Part shown: in pieces, positions 22,477 to 29,589 of the stretch | Layout of the letters: the number at the start of each line of letters is the position of its first letter | Numbering within the stretch: the stretch's first letter is position 1 | NCBI GenBank assembly: GCA_050181375.1 | Contig: JBFXDF010000014.1 | Coordinates: forward strand, 1 to 30,447 | Direction: 5' to 3' | DNA from: DATARH01 sp050181375 | GTDB taxonomy: Bacteria > Pseudomonadota > Alphaproteobacteria > ATCC43930 > CGMCC-115725 | Length of the DNA: 30,447 nt | The notes under the pieces: model-generated | Told to the model about the DNA's origin: nothing | The model's input: the letters and a program-made list of their open reading frames with translations, nothing else | Database searches by the model: none | Translations under genes and position numbers: made by a program

Positions 22477-23928
22477 CTATTCCCGCCCGTAATGGTCCTC
22501 GAAGCGGACGATGTCGTCCTCGCCGAGATAGCTGCCGCTTTGCACCTCGATCACGTGCAGCGGGATTTTGCCGGGGTTTTCGAGGCGATGCGGGGTCCCG
22601 AGCGGGATGTAGGTGGACTGGTCCTCGGTCAGGATCTTTTCCTGGTTGCCGCACACGATCCGGGCGGTGCCCTGCACGACGACCCAGTGCTCGGCGCGAT
22701 GATGGTGCATCTGCAGCGACAGCTTGCCGCCGGGGCGCACCAATATGTGCTTGACCTGCACGCGGTGGCCGTTGTGCAGCGAACGGTAGCTGCCCCACGG
22801 GCGGTGCACGGTCGGCAGCGCGTCGGCCTCGTCGCGGCCCTCGCTCATCAGGCGGGTCACCAGCCGCTTTACCTCCTGCGTGCGGTCGCGCGGCGCGACC
22901 ATGACCGCGTCGCCGGTCGCCACGACAACGACGTCCTCGACCCCGATCGCGGCGACGAGCCCGGCTTCCGAGCGCAGATAGCAGTTGCGCGTTCCCTCGG
23001 CGACGACGTTGCCGCTGAGCGCGTTGCCGTGCTCGTCCTTGTCGCCCATCTCCCACAGCGCGTCCCACGAGCCGAGATCGCTCCAGCCCATGCCGACCGG
23101 CACGACCGCGGCGGCCTGGGTTTTCTCCATGACGGCATAGTCGATCGAATCGCTCGGGCAAGCCTCGAACGCCGCCTTGCCGAGCCGCACGAAGTCGGTC
23201 TCGGTTTTGGCGGCGGCCAGCGCCGCCTTGCAGGCGGCCAGCATCTCCGGCTTAAGCCGCTCCAGTTCGGACAGGTACAGCGACGCCGGAAACAGAAAAA
23301 TGCCGCTGTTCCAGAAATACTCGCCCGAGGCGACGTAGCGTTCGGCGGTATCGGGATCGGGCTTCTCGACGAACCCGGTGACCGCGAAGGCGCCCGCGGC
23401 GGCTCCGGCGCCACTATCGAGCGGCGCACCGCTCGCAATGTAGCCATAGCCGGTTTCGGCCCGCTCCGGCGTGATGCCGAAGGTGACGAGGCGGCCGGCG
23501 CGCGCCGCGGCGGCGGCCCGGTCGATGCCCCGCCGGAACGCCGCGGGATCGCCGATCGTGTGGTCCGACGGCATGACCAGCATCAGCGGTTCCGGATCGC
23601 GGGATGTCTGTCCGGGGGCCTGCGCCGCGACAAGGCGCAGCGCGGCAACGCAGGCGGCCGGGGCCGTATTGCGCCCGAACGGTTCGAGGATCAGCGCTTC
23701 CGGAGCAACGCCGATCTCGCGCAGCTGCTCGGCGATGATGAAGCGATGCTCCTCGTTCGCGACGATAACGGGCGCCGCGAAAGCGGGGTCGTCGGCAACC
23801 CGGCGCGCGGTCTCCTGCAACAGGCTGCGCTCACCGGTCAGCGCCAGAAGCTGCTTCGGGTAGAGCGAACGCGACATCGGCCACAGCCGCGTGCCCGAGC
23901 CGCCCGACAGGATAACCGGATGGATCAT
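22477..23928 (-). CDS. manC: Mannose-1-phosphate guanylyltransferase / mannose-6-phosphate isomerase
   Basis: A 483-residue bifunctional cytosolic enzyme (ManC/AlgA/CpsB type) that supplies GDP-mannose for polysaccharide. The N-terminal nucleotidyltransferase has ILSGGSGTRLWPMSR (residues 6-20) and YPKQLL. Further on, FVEKPD and WNSGIFLF are substrate motifs. The C-terminal cupin isomerase (from about residue 370) has RPWGSY, KLSLQMHHHRAEHW and the ending RFEDHYGR. The full family length is present. The start is fixed by the sugar-nucleotide motif and a GGGG-rich upstream stretch. No polysaccharide genes adjoin. Its last 27 bases recur at 20265-20291 beyond the radical SAM gene pair. Confidence 0.96.
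   Translation of the reverse strand: MIHPVILSGGSGTRLWPMSRSLYPKQLLALTGERSLLQETARRVADDPAFAAPVIVANEEHRFIIAEQLREIGVAPEALILEPFGRNTAPAACVAALRLVAAQAPGQTSRDPEPLMLVMPSDHTIGDPAAFRRGIDRAAAAARAGRLVTFGITPERAETGYGYIASGAPLDSGAGAAAGAFAVTGFVEKPDPDTAERYVASGEYFWNSGIFLFPASLYLSELERLKPEMLAACKAALAAAKTETDFVRLGKAAFEACPSDSIDYAVMEKTQAAAVVPVGMGWSDLGSWDALWEMGDKDEHGNALSGNVVAEGTRNCYLRSEAGLVAAIGVEDVVVVATGDAVMVAPRDRTQEVKRLVTRLMSEGRDEADALPTVHRPWGSYRSLHNGHRVQVKHILVRPGGKLSLQMHHHRAEHWVVVQGTARIVCGNQEKILTEDQSTYIPLGTPHRLENPGKIPLHVIEVQSGSYLGEDDIVRFEDHYGRE
22481..22507 (-). repeat. 27-bp direct repeat, copy within manC 3' end
   Basis: Encodes the last coding codons of manC; repeated at 20265-20291 with one substitution. Between the copies lie 2.2 kb holding only the radical SAM and coiled-coil genes. 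Confidence 0.85.
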
Positions 23929-23955
23929 CCCAACCCCCGCCAACATCGGTCGCCA

Positions 23956-23977
23956 TTCCCGCGAAAGAAAGCGGGAA
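23956..23977. repeat. Dispersed-type palindrome TTCCCGC-N8-GCGGGAA
   Basis: Perfect 7-bp arms around GAAAGAAA, in the gap between manC and the cupin gene. It resembles the ATTCCCGCGAAAGCGGGAA palindromes scattered in many alphaproteobacterial genomes (from memory). A second inverted repeat, CGGACC-T-GGTCCG within 24015-24030, follows and is a degenerate relative of the element at 11360. Confidence 0.55.
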
Positions 23978-24078
23978 CCCGGGGCAGCTCTGCGTCGCAT
24001 AGCTCCGGACCCCTCCCCGGACCTGGTCCGCCGATCACGCGCGGGCGATGCGCCTATCGACCCTTGCCGCGGGTTCTT

Positions 24079-25146
24079 TCACGCATTGCCGCGCGCCTCG
24101 CGCCACAACCCGAGTTTCTCCTGAACCGGCCGGTCGGAAAAGCTGAACAGTACGGCATCGCCGTCGGCGCGATGCGCGTGGTTCATCCAGCCGGGCACGA
24201 CAAAGATGTCGCGCGGCGTCCAGCGCAGCACGATGCTCCCGACGCGGGTCTCGCCGCGACCCTCGACGCAGACGTAAACCGCGGCGTCGGTCGAGCGGTA
24301 CGGCAGGCCCGCGAAGCCGCCCGGCAACAGCTGGATAAAGGCGCCGATCGTCGGCATCGCGGCCTCGCCGGTCGCCGGGTTGACATAGCGCAGCTTGTGC
24401 CCGTGATACGGGTCGGGATCGCCGCCGCGGGCCAGTCCGGCCAGCGCCTCGCGGGTGCGCGCGTACGGGTAATTGAACACCGGCGAGGTTTTCGCCGCCG
24501 GTCTCCAGTCGACCGGCAGCAGATTGTTTCCGTATCGGGCGAGGCTGTCGCCCTCGGGCCGGGCCACTGGCTGGACATCGGCGGCGCCGGGTTCGGCGAA
24601 ACCGGCGCCGAGCAGGCGAACGATCGGGATGTCGAGGCCGTCCAGCCATACGACCGGCTGACCCCCTTCGTTGCCACGGCCTTCATGGCCATGGTCGTGC
24701 CACGTCCAGGACGGCGTGATGACGAAATCGCCGGGGTGCATCACCGTGCGCTCGCCGTCAACGGCGGTATAGGCGCCCTCGCCCTCGATAACGAAACGCA
24801 GCGCCGATTGCGTGTGGCGGTGCGCCGGCGCGATCTCGCCCGGCAGGATCAATTGCAGCCCGGCGAACAGCGAATCCGTGACCTGCGCCTGCCCCGCGTA
24901 ACCCGGGTTTTCCAGGATCAGCACGCGGCGCGTCGCCTCCATCGCGCTGATCAGCCCGCCGGCCTGCATCAGGCGCGGCCGCACCTCGCCGTCGTAACGC
25001 CAGACATAAGGCACGCAGGGGCTGCGCGGCTCGGCGGTGACGAGGTGGTGCAGCTTTTCCCACAGCGGCGCCAAGTGCAGCGGCGCGATCGTATCGTAAA
25101 ACGCCTGCCGCTCCGGGGTGCGCTCCGGGACCTGTTCGCTCGCCAT
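24079..25146 (-). CDS. Gentisate 1,2-dioxygenase-like cupin enzyme
   Basis: A 355-residue bicupin of the gentisate / 1-hydroxy-2-naphthoate / salicylate dioxygenase family, which cleaves the ring beside a carboxyl group using Fe(II). The first cupin has PAHRHTQSALRFVIEGEG (His109, His111 as metal ligands) and PSWTWHDHGH (His150, third ligand). The second cupin (residues 265-345) has GLPYRSTDAAVYVCVEGRG and lacks the full His set, as usual. Length fits gentisate dioxygenase (about 350). GGAGG eight bases upstream of ATG 25146 sets the start. The same-strand DapA-type aldolase gene is 99 bases upstream, suggesting a small aromatic catabolic unit, though no maleylpyruvate enzymes are present. 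The true ring substrate is uncertain. Confidence 0.88.
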   Translation of the reverse strand: MASEQVPERTPERQAFYDTIAPLHLAPLWEKLHHLVTAEPRSPCVPYVWRYDGEVRPRLMQAGGLISAMEATRRVLILENPGYAGQAQVTDSLFAGLQLILPGEIAPAHRHTQSALRFVIEGEGAYTAVDGERTVMHPGDFVITPSWTWHDHGHEGRGNEGGQPVVWLDGLDIPIVRLLGAGFAEPGAADVQPVARPEGDSLARYGNNLLPVDWRPAAKTSPVFNYPYARTREALAGLARGGDPDPYHGHKLRYVNPATGEAAMPTIGAFIQLLPGGFAGLPYRSTDAAVYVCVEGRGETRVGSIVLRWTPRDIFVVPGWMNHAHRADGDAVLFSFSDRPVQEKLGLWREARGNA

Positions 25147-25167
25147 CGGCCGATCCTCCGCCTGGAC

Positions 25168-25239
25168 GAGATTGCTTCGCTGCGCTCGCAAGACAGCAGA
25201 TGTTGTCATTGCGAGGAGCGGAGCGATGACGCAATCTCG
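25168..25239. repeat. Dispersed palindromic repeat (GAGATTGC...GCAATCTC type)
   Basis: A 72-base imperfect inverted repeat: one arm reads GAGATTGCTTCGCTGCGCTC, the other ends with GAGCGATGACGCAATCTC, joined by ACAGCAGATGTTGTC. The TCATTGCGAGGAGCGGAGCGA half is a well-known interspersed repeat in many bacterial genomes; in one frame it yields the familiar spurious peptide CHCEERSDDAIS. It fills the gap between the aldolase and dioxygenase genes and may form a strong mRNA hairpin. Confidence 0.8.
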
Positions 25240-25245
25240 CGCCTG

Positions 25246-26175
25246 TTACTCCGCTGCCGCGCGCCGCGCCTCGCCCAGCGTGAAACCGATCTTTGCGAGG
25301 TCGTCGAGCAGCGCCTTCGATTGCGCTTCGTCGAGCGGCACCATCGGCGGGCGCACCGCCGCCCAGTCCGGGTCGTTATGGAAGTGCGCGACGATGCGTT
25401 TCAGGGCCGGCACCATTGGATAGGCCTGGATCGTCTTGCGCGCGGTCGTGATCTCGGCTTGCAGCGCATCGGCCTGCGGCGTCTTCCAGTTCTCGTAGAC
25501 CTTGCGGATGCCGGGCACGTTGACATTGCCGGTCGCGGTGATGCAGCCGGCGGCGCCCTTGCGCAATCCGTCGAGCAGAAACACCTCCGACCCCGGAAAC
25601 ACCGCGAAGCCGGGGAAACGATCGAGCAGCGCGGCGGTATTGCTCCAGTCGCCGGAACTGTCCTTGAGACCGACCACATTCCGCGGATAGGCTTCGATCA
25701 GCCGGCCGACAAGGTCGAGCGACAGGCCGAGCACGGTCTGCGGCGGGATGTGATAGAGGTACATCCGCAGCGCGTCCGAGCCGACGCGGTCGATCACCGA
25801 AGCGAAAAAAGCGAACAGCCCGTCGTCGTTCATGCCCTTGTAATAGAACGGCGGCAGCATCAGCACGCCGCCGCACCCGTGGCCGACCGCGTGGCGGATC
25901 AGGCTCGCGGCCTCGGTCACCGAGCAGGCGCCGGCGCCGGGCATCAGCCTGGCGGCCGGTATCCCGGCATCGATCAGGCGATCGAGCAGCTCGATGCGCT
26001 CGGCCCCCGACATCGAGTTCGCTTCGCTGGTCGTGCCGAATATCGCCAGCCCGTCGGCGCCCTGGTCGAGCAGGAAGCGGCAGAAGGCGACAAAGCGCCG
26101 GGCATCGGGATCGCCCGAGCGGGTGAACGGCGTCAAAACCGGGACCAGCACACCGGCGAAATTCTGCGCTTCCAT
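25246..26175 (-). CDS. Dihydrodipicolinate synthase-family aldolase/lyase
   Basis: A 309-residue class I aldolase of the DapA/NAL superfamily, forming a Schiff base with pyruvate or a related keto acid. Seen: GTTSE at residues 47-51 (carboxylate binding), Tyr141 in the YHIPPQT segment (catalytic Tyr), and Lys171 in GLKDSSGD (Schiff-base Lys). The GMNDDGLFAFFASV region and the FPGSE loop differ from true DapA, so a catabolic aldolase or dehydratase is more likely than lysine biosynthesis. GAGGAG lies eight bases upstream of ATG 26175; the frame continues upstream without sense. It is probably cotranscribed with the dioxygenase. The reaction cannot be specified. Confidence 0.88.
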   Translation of the reverse strand: MEAQNFAGVLVPVLTPFTRSGDPDARRFVAFCRFLLDQGADGLAIFGTTSEANSMSGAERIELLDRLIDAGIPAARLMPGAGACSVTEAASLIRHAVGHGCGGVLMLPPFYYKGMNDDGLFAFFASVIDRVGSDALRMYLYHIPPQTVLGLSLDLVGRLIEAYPRNVVGLKDSSGDWSNTAALLDRFPGFAVFPGSEVFLLDGLRKGAAGCITATGNVNVPGIRKVYENWKTPQADALQAEITTARKTIQAYPMVPALKRIVAHFHNDPDWAAVRPPMVPLDEAQSKALLDDLAKIGFTLGEARRAAAE

Positions 26176-26362
26176 CCCACAACTCCTCGGCAAGCGAAAG
26201 CGGCGGCGAACCGCCAATAAGCCCGCCCGCGGCCACGCCGTCAATGCTTCCGCGCATGCGCTGGGGCGCCGCTGCGCGGCGTGCCGATACGATAGGCCGA
26301 GGCTGCAACCGGCCGGATGGAGATGACGGGTCCGCGGCAAAAATTGCGGCGTCCGACGCGCC

Positions 26363-26391
26363 AAAAAACGGCGCCCGGAGAAAGGGCGCCG
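26363..26391 (-). terminator. Rho-independent terminator of the PEP-CTERM gene
   Basis: On the minus strand: an 8-bp stem CGGCGCCC/GGGCGCCG with a 7-base loop, followed directly by six Ts. It begins 28 bases past the stop of the gene ending at 26419. This is the clearest intrinsic terminator in the window. Confidence 0.88.
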
Positions 26392-26418
26392 TCGAGATGC
26401 CAGACGATTGGAAGTACG

Positions 26419-27204
26419 TTACGCAGCGTTATGCCGCTGGCGGCGACGGATGACGCCGAAGCCCAACAGGGCGGTCCCGAGGACGGCGAGGGAAGCCGGT
26501 TCGGGAACGCCGGTGATGACCCTGATCTTTTCCTCGACCGCCGCCGCGTAGTCGGCCGTGCTGGCGACCGGGATGTAGAAGCCGTGGGCCGGAAAGTCGA
26601 AGGTCGGCGACGTCGTGCACGCCAACGGGAAGCAGATGCTGCCGGTGAGATAGCCGACGCTGACCGAACCGCCGATACCCTCGATGCTGATATTGTCGAT
26701 GCCGGCCGCGATGGCTGCGTTGCGGGCGGTCACGCCGGCAGCCGCGGGATCGCTTCCCGGCTGGTTCGGCTGACCGTCTGTCGCGAAGTTGAGGTACGAA
26801 GCCGCGGCACTGCTGTGAGCCGGGTCCATCACCGTCGTTATGGCGTTGAAGCCGTCGGCGTAATTGGTGTTTCCATTGAGGAAAGAAGCACCGGTGATCG
26901 CCGCCTGCAACGTTGCAATGTTGGCGAGGCTGATAACCTGCTTGTTGACGATGGTTTGCGTCTGGCCCGTACCCGAGAACGACACCACCGACAGCTCGTA
27001 TGTGTCGCTCGATGTCAGGAACTGCGGGATCGCGCCCGCCAGCCCGTTGACGATCGTCGACCATCCGCCGGATGTGATGCTGCCCGAGCTGTCGAGCAGG
27101 AAGCCGACCTGAAAGAGATCCGCCTTCGCATTGTTGGGCAGACCCGCTGCCACCGCCAAAACGGCGGCAGCCGAAAGCAGTGAGTTACGCAGCTTCTTGT
27201 ACAT
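26419..27204 (-). CDS. Secreted von Willebrand A-domain protein with PEP-CTERM sorting signal
   Basis: A 261-residue exported protein. Residues 1-28 are a Sec signal peptide (KKLRNSLLSAAAVLAVAAG, cut near AKA). From residue 31 it forms a DUF1194-like von Willebrand A fold: VGFLLDSSGSI supplies the DxSxS metal site, and FATDGQPNQPG the second metal-site loop. The C-terminus is a PEP-CTERM signal: VPEPASLAVLG, a hydrophobic helix, then RRRQR, recognised by exosortases that anchor or release proteins with surface polysaccharide. GAGGAG six bases upstream of ATG 27204 sets the start. The gene is single, with its own terminator; no exosortase is in the window. Confidence 0.93.
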   Translation of the reverse strand: MYKKLRNSLLSAAAVLAVAAGLPNNAKADLFQVGFLLDSSGSITSGGWSTIVNGLAGAIPQFLTSSDTYELSVVSFSGTGQTQTIVNKQVISLANIATLQAAITGASFLNGNTNYADGFNAITTVMDPAHSSAAASYLNFATDGQPNQPGSDPAAAGVTARNAAIAAGIDNISIEGIGGSVSVGYLTGSICFPLACTTSPTFDFPAHGFYIPVASTADYAAAVEEKIRVITGVPEPASLAVLGTALLGFGVIRRRQRHNAA

Positions 27205-27321
27205 TTCATGCTCCTCAAGATTTGAATCGATGGACACGCGGCCTCAGACCCGCGCCGACAAGCGTTAACCAAACTCACGCGGGTATTTGACGGGGATATG
27301 CCTGCCAAAAAGTTACTTATG

Positions 27322-27350
27322 CTATTAGTAATCAGCAAATCCCGTGCCAA
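27322..27350 (-). promoter_or_regulatory. Candidate promoter of the PEP-CTERM gene
   Basis: On the minus strand TTGGCA (27345-27350) is followed after 17 bases by TAATAG (27322-27327), in an AT-rich pocket. The -35 is one mismatch from consensus, the -10 is poor. Transcription would begin near 27315 with a leader of about 110 bases. Confidence 0.3.
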
Positions 27351-27751
27351 TACGGCTTATACGGTTGATATGCGCGCCGAAAGAAAGTTAATGACGGCGA
27401 GCTGCAACCTTAATTTGTGAGATTAGCCGACACGAAACCAGGTCGCCCGGTTTCGCGCCTCCAATTTCTACTATGAATCGCAGACACTTAGAGAAAGCGG
27501 CCCGGTGTAAGAATTTTCGACACGCGGCATCTCGACCGGTCCGACGGCTCGCCCCCGCGCGGGAGCGCCATTACCCGCGACAGGGCAGCCGCGACGCGGT
27601 CGCCAAAGAAGACCGCCGCACAGTTCGGAGCCAGGCTCGAGCGGCCGGGATCGCCGGCCGGCTTTCACGGCGGTTGCAGCCGCGGGTTCGCCGCGTCCGG
27701 CTCACGCCGTGACGAAGCGACGGATCGGGGTGAGGGTGACGGGTCGGACTG
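27351..27751. other. Intergenic region without a recognisable gene
   Basis: Bases 27351-27500 are AT-richer, probably part of the PEP-CTERM regulatory region. Bases 27500-27751 are GC-rich and hold a 6-bp hairpin (27643-27659, GGCCGG/CCGGCC). Short open frames here lack start signals and conserved sequence. The region also contains the 3' flank of the carboxypeptidase gene. Confidence 0.5.
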
Positions 27752-29221
27752 TCAGCTCTCGTCAGGTTCCGGGACGACGAAGCAGCCGAATTTGGCCTTG
27801 CGCAGCACGCCGCAGGCGTCACGCGCCCCCTTGTCGGTAAAATCCGATACCTGCACCGCGTACAGCGTACCCTTGCGCCCGCCGTCGATCTTGAGGACGC
27901 GCACGTCCTTTCCCCTGGCCGGTTTCAGCCGCGCGGCGCTCTTCGCGAGCTTCGCCGCGGCGCTCCGCGCCCGGAACGCGCCGAGTTGGATCGCGCGATC
28001 CCTGTCGTCCGCCATCTGCACCGCCGCCGTCTTCGATGCCGGGGCATTCTCGGAACGGCGGATCGCCAGTTTCGCCGCCGGCGCCGCGACCGCGTTGGCG
28101 ACCGGCGAGGCTGTCGCGGCGAGCCGGGCGATGAGACCGGCGCGCTTGGCTTGGCCGGGGGTCGGTTCGACGGTGTCCGCGCCGGCGACATGCACCGCGC
28201 CCAGCGCCGCGAAGCCGCGGTCGAGCAGCGCCGCCATCTGCTTGTCGCGAACCGGCCAGGACGGGCTGCCGAGGACGACGCCGATCAGGCGATGCCCGTC
28301 GCGCTCGGCCGATGCCGCGAGATTGAACCCCGACGCCCGCGTGAACCCGGTCTTGATGCCGTCGAGGCCTTCGTACGATCCCAGCATGTGGTTGTGCGTG
28401 GCGATCGTCTGGCCGCGGAACTCGAACTCGCGGACCGAGAAATACGCAAACTCGCGCGGGAAGTCCTGATGCAGCGCCAGCGACAGCCGGGCAAGGTCGC
28501 GCGCCGTCGTGCGCTGCTCCGGGTCCGGCAGACCCGAGGCGTTGCGGAACGTCGTATTGGCCATCCCGAGCCGGCGGGCGGTTTCGGTCATGCGAGCCGC
28601 GAAGGCGGTTTCGCTGCCCGCCAGCCCCTCGGCCAGGACCACCGCCGCGTCGTTGGCGGAGCGGGTCACCAACCCCAGGATCAGCGATCGCACCGCCACC
28701 GCATCGCCCGGTTTCAGCCATAGCTTGCTCGGAGCCTGGTCGGCCGCGTGCCGCGAGACCGGGAGGCGCTGATCGAGGCTGAGCCGGCCCTCGTTGAGCG
28801 CCGCGAAGGTCAGGTACAGCGTCATCATCTTGGTCAGCGAGGCCGGATAGACAGCCATATCGGGCTTCGTCTGGCTCAACACCGCGCCGCTCTCGGCGTC
28901 GATCAGGATCGCCGAGCGCAGCATCGGCAGCGGGGCCGCCGACGCTTTTTTGACGCCGCTCTTGCCGGCTCGCCCTTTGTCGGCCGCTGCCCGGCGGTGG
29001 TTCGCGCCGGGGCGCTTGGCGGCGGCGTGCGTCGCGGAATGCCGCGCTTGCGACGCCTCATGCCGTTTCTTGCTGCGCGCGAAGCTGTCGGCCGGCACCG
29101 CGAACAGCAGCGACAAGCCCGCCAGGGCGACGACGGCCGCTCGTGCCGCGCGCCGGCGTGGATGCCGTTCCCGTCCGGCCGCACGCCGCGACACAGTCCC
29201 CAGCAGCGAGGTGACTGGCAT
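27752..29221 (-). CDS. D-alanyl-D-alanine carboxypeptidase with C-terminal SPOR domain
   Basis: A 489-residue periplasmic penicillin-binding protein (DacA/S11 family) that trims pentapeptide stems of peptidoglycan. A basic N-terminus and hydrophobic segment (residues 28-45) direct export. A Lys/Arg/Ala-rich linker (50-95) precedes the catalytic domain with all three motifs: Ser128-x2-Lys131 (PASLTK), Ser188-Ala-Asn190, and Lys290-Thr-Gly292. Residues about 410-489 (IQLGAFRARSAAAKLA, GTLYAVQVSDFTDKG, GCFVV) form a SPOR domain that binds denuded glycan at division sites. ATG 29221 is chosen, with GGGG five bases upstream; the frame extends further upstream without sense. Possible lytic or divisome role is inference from SPOR. 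Confidence 0.93.
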   Translation of the reverse strand: MPVTSLLGTVSRRAAGRERHPRRRAARAAVVALAGLSLLFAVPADSFARSKKRHEASQARHSATHAAAKRPGANHRRAAADKGRAGKSGVKKASAAPLPMLRSAILIDAESGAVLSQTKPDMAVYPASLTKMMTLYLTFAALNEGRLSLDQRLPVSRHAADQAPSKLWLKPGDAVAVRSLILGLVTRSANDAAVVLAEGLAGSETAFAARMTETARRLGMANTTFRNASGLPDPEQRTTARDLARLSLALHQDFPREFAYFSVREFEFRGQTIATHNHMLGSYEGLDGIKTGFTRASGFNLAASAERDGHRLIGVVLGSPSWPVRDKQMAALLDRGFAALGAVHVAGADTVEPTPGQAKRAGLIARLAATASPVANAVAAPAAKLAIRRSENAPASKTAAVQMADDRDRAIQLGAFRARSAAAKLAKSAARLKPARGKDVRVLKIDGGRKGTLYAVQVSDFTDKGARDACGVLRKAKFGCFVVPEPDES

Positions 29222-29589
29222 GTATTCCCCACTATACAGGCAGATATTGTTTCCCGATTCGCTTCGAAATGTTCTCCAACGACGCAGACAAGCCGCCTCC
29301 GTTCGCCGGGCGTTGTCCGCTCCGGCGGGAATTTGCCTCAAAAAGGCTATCGTGGTCCCCCGTTTCGCGGGAAATCCTGAGTGCGGTGCCGGAGCTTGTC
29401 CACCCTTTTCTGCGAACTGGGGCGCGCAGACTTGGTGTGCGGCGAGGAACTACTCCGGATGCAATCGCCGAAACGATCGCCCGATTCGCGTCGATATCGG
29501 CGGTGACCCCCGCGAGGAGGAGGCGGGGCGATCTCGCCGGGTCCGCCGGCGTTCGGCCCTCGACTTGCGTTTCCTGTTAGACTGAGGCG
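29222..29589. other. Divergent intergenic region (carboxypeptidase / EamA transporter)
   Basis: About 370 bases between divergent genes. Bases 29222-29280 are AT-richer and include TATAGT on the minus strand just upstream of the carboxypeptidase start, but no good -35 at proper spacing. The remainder is GC-rich with no credible gene on either strand. Confidence 0.45.

Noticed and set aside
22435..26220. An uninterrupted plus-strand open frame of 1261 codons
   Set aside because: It runs antisense to manC, the dioxygenase and the aldolase, all with clear catalytic motifs, and even crosses a dispersed palindrome (giving the spurious CHCEERSDDAIS peptide). High GC makes such long antisense frames common.
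27473..27712. Small plus-strand gene in the 27.2-27.75 kb gap
   Set aside because: 79-codon frame without ribosome-binding site, Arg-rich, typical of random frames in high-GC DNA.
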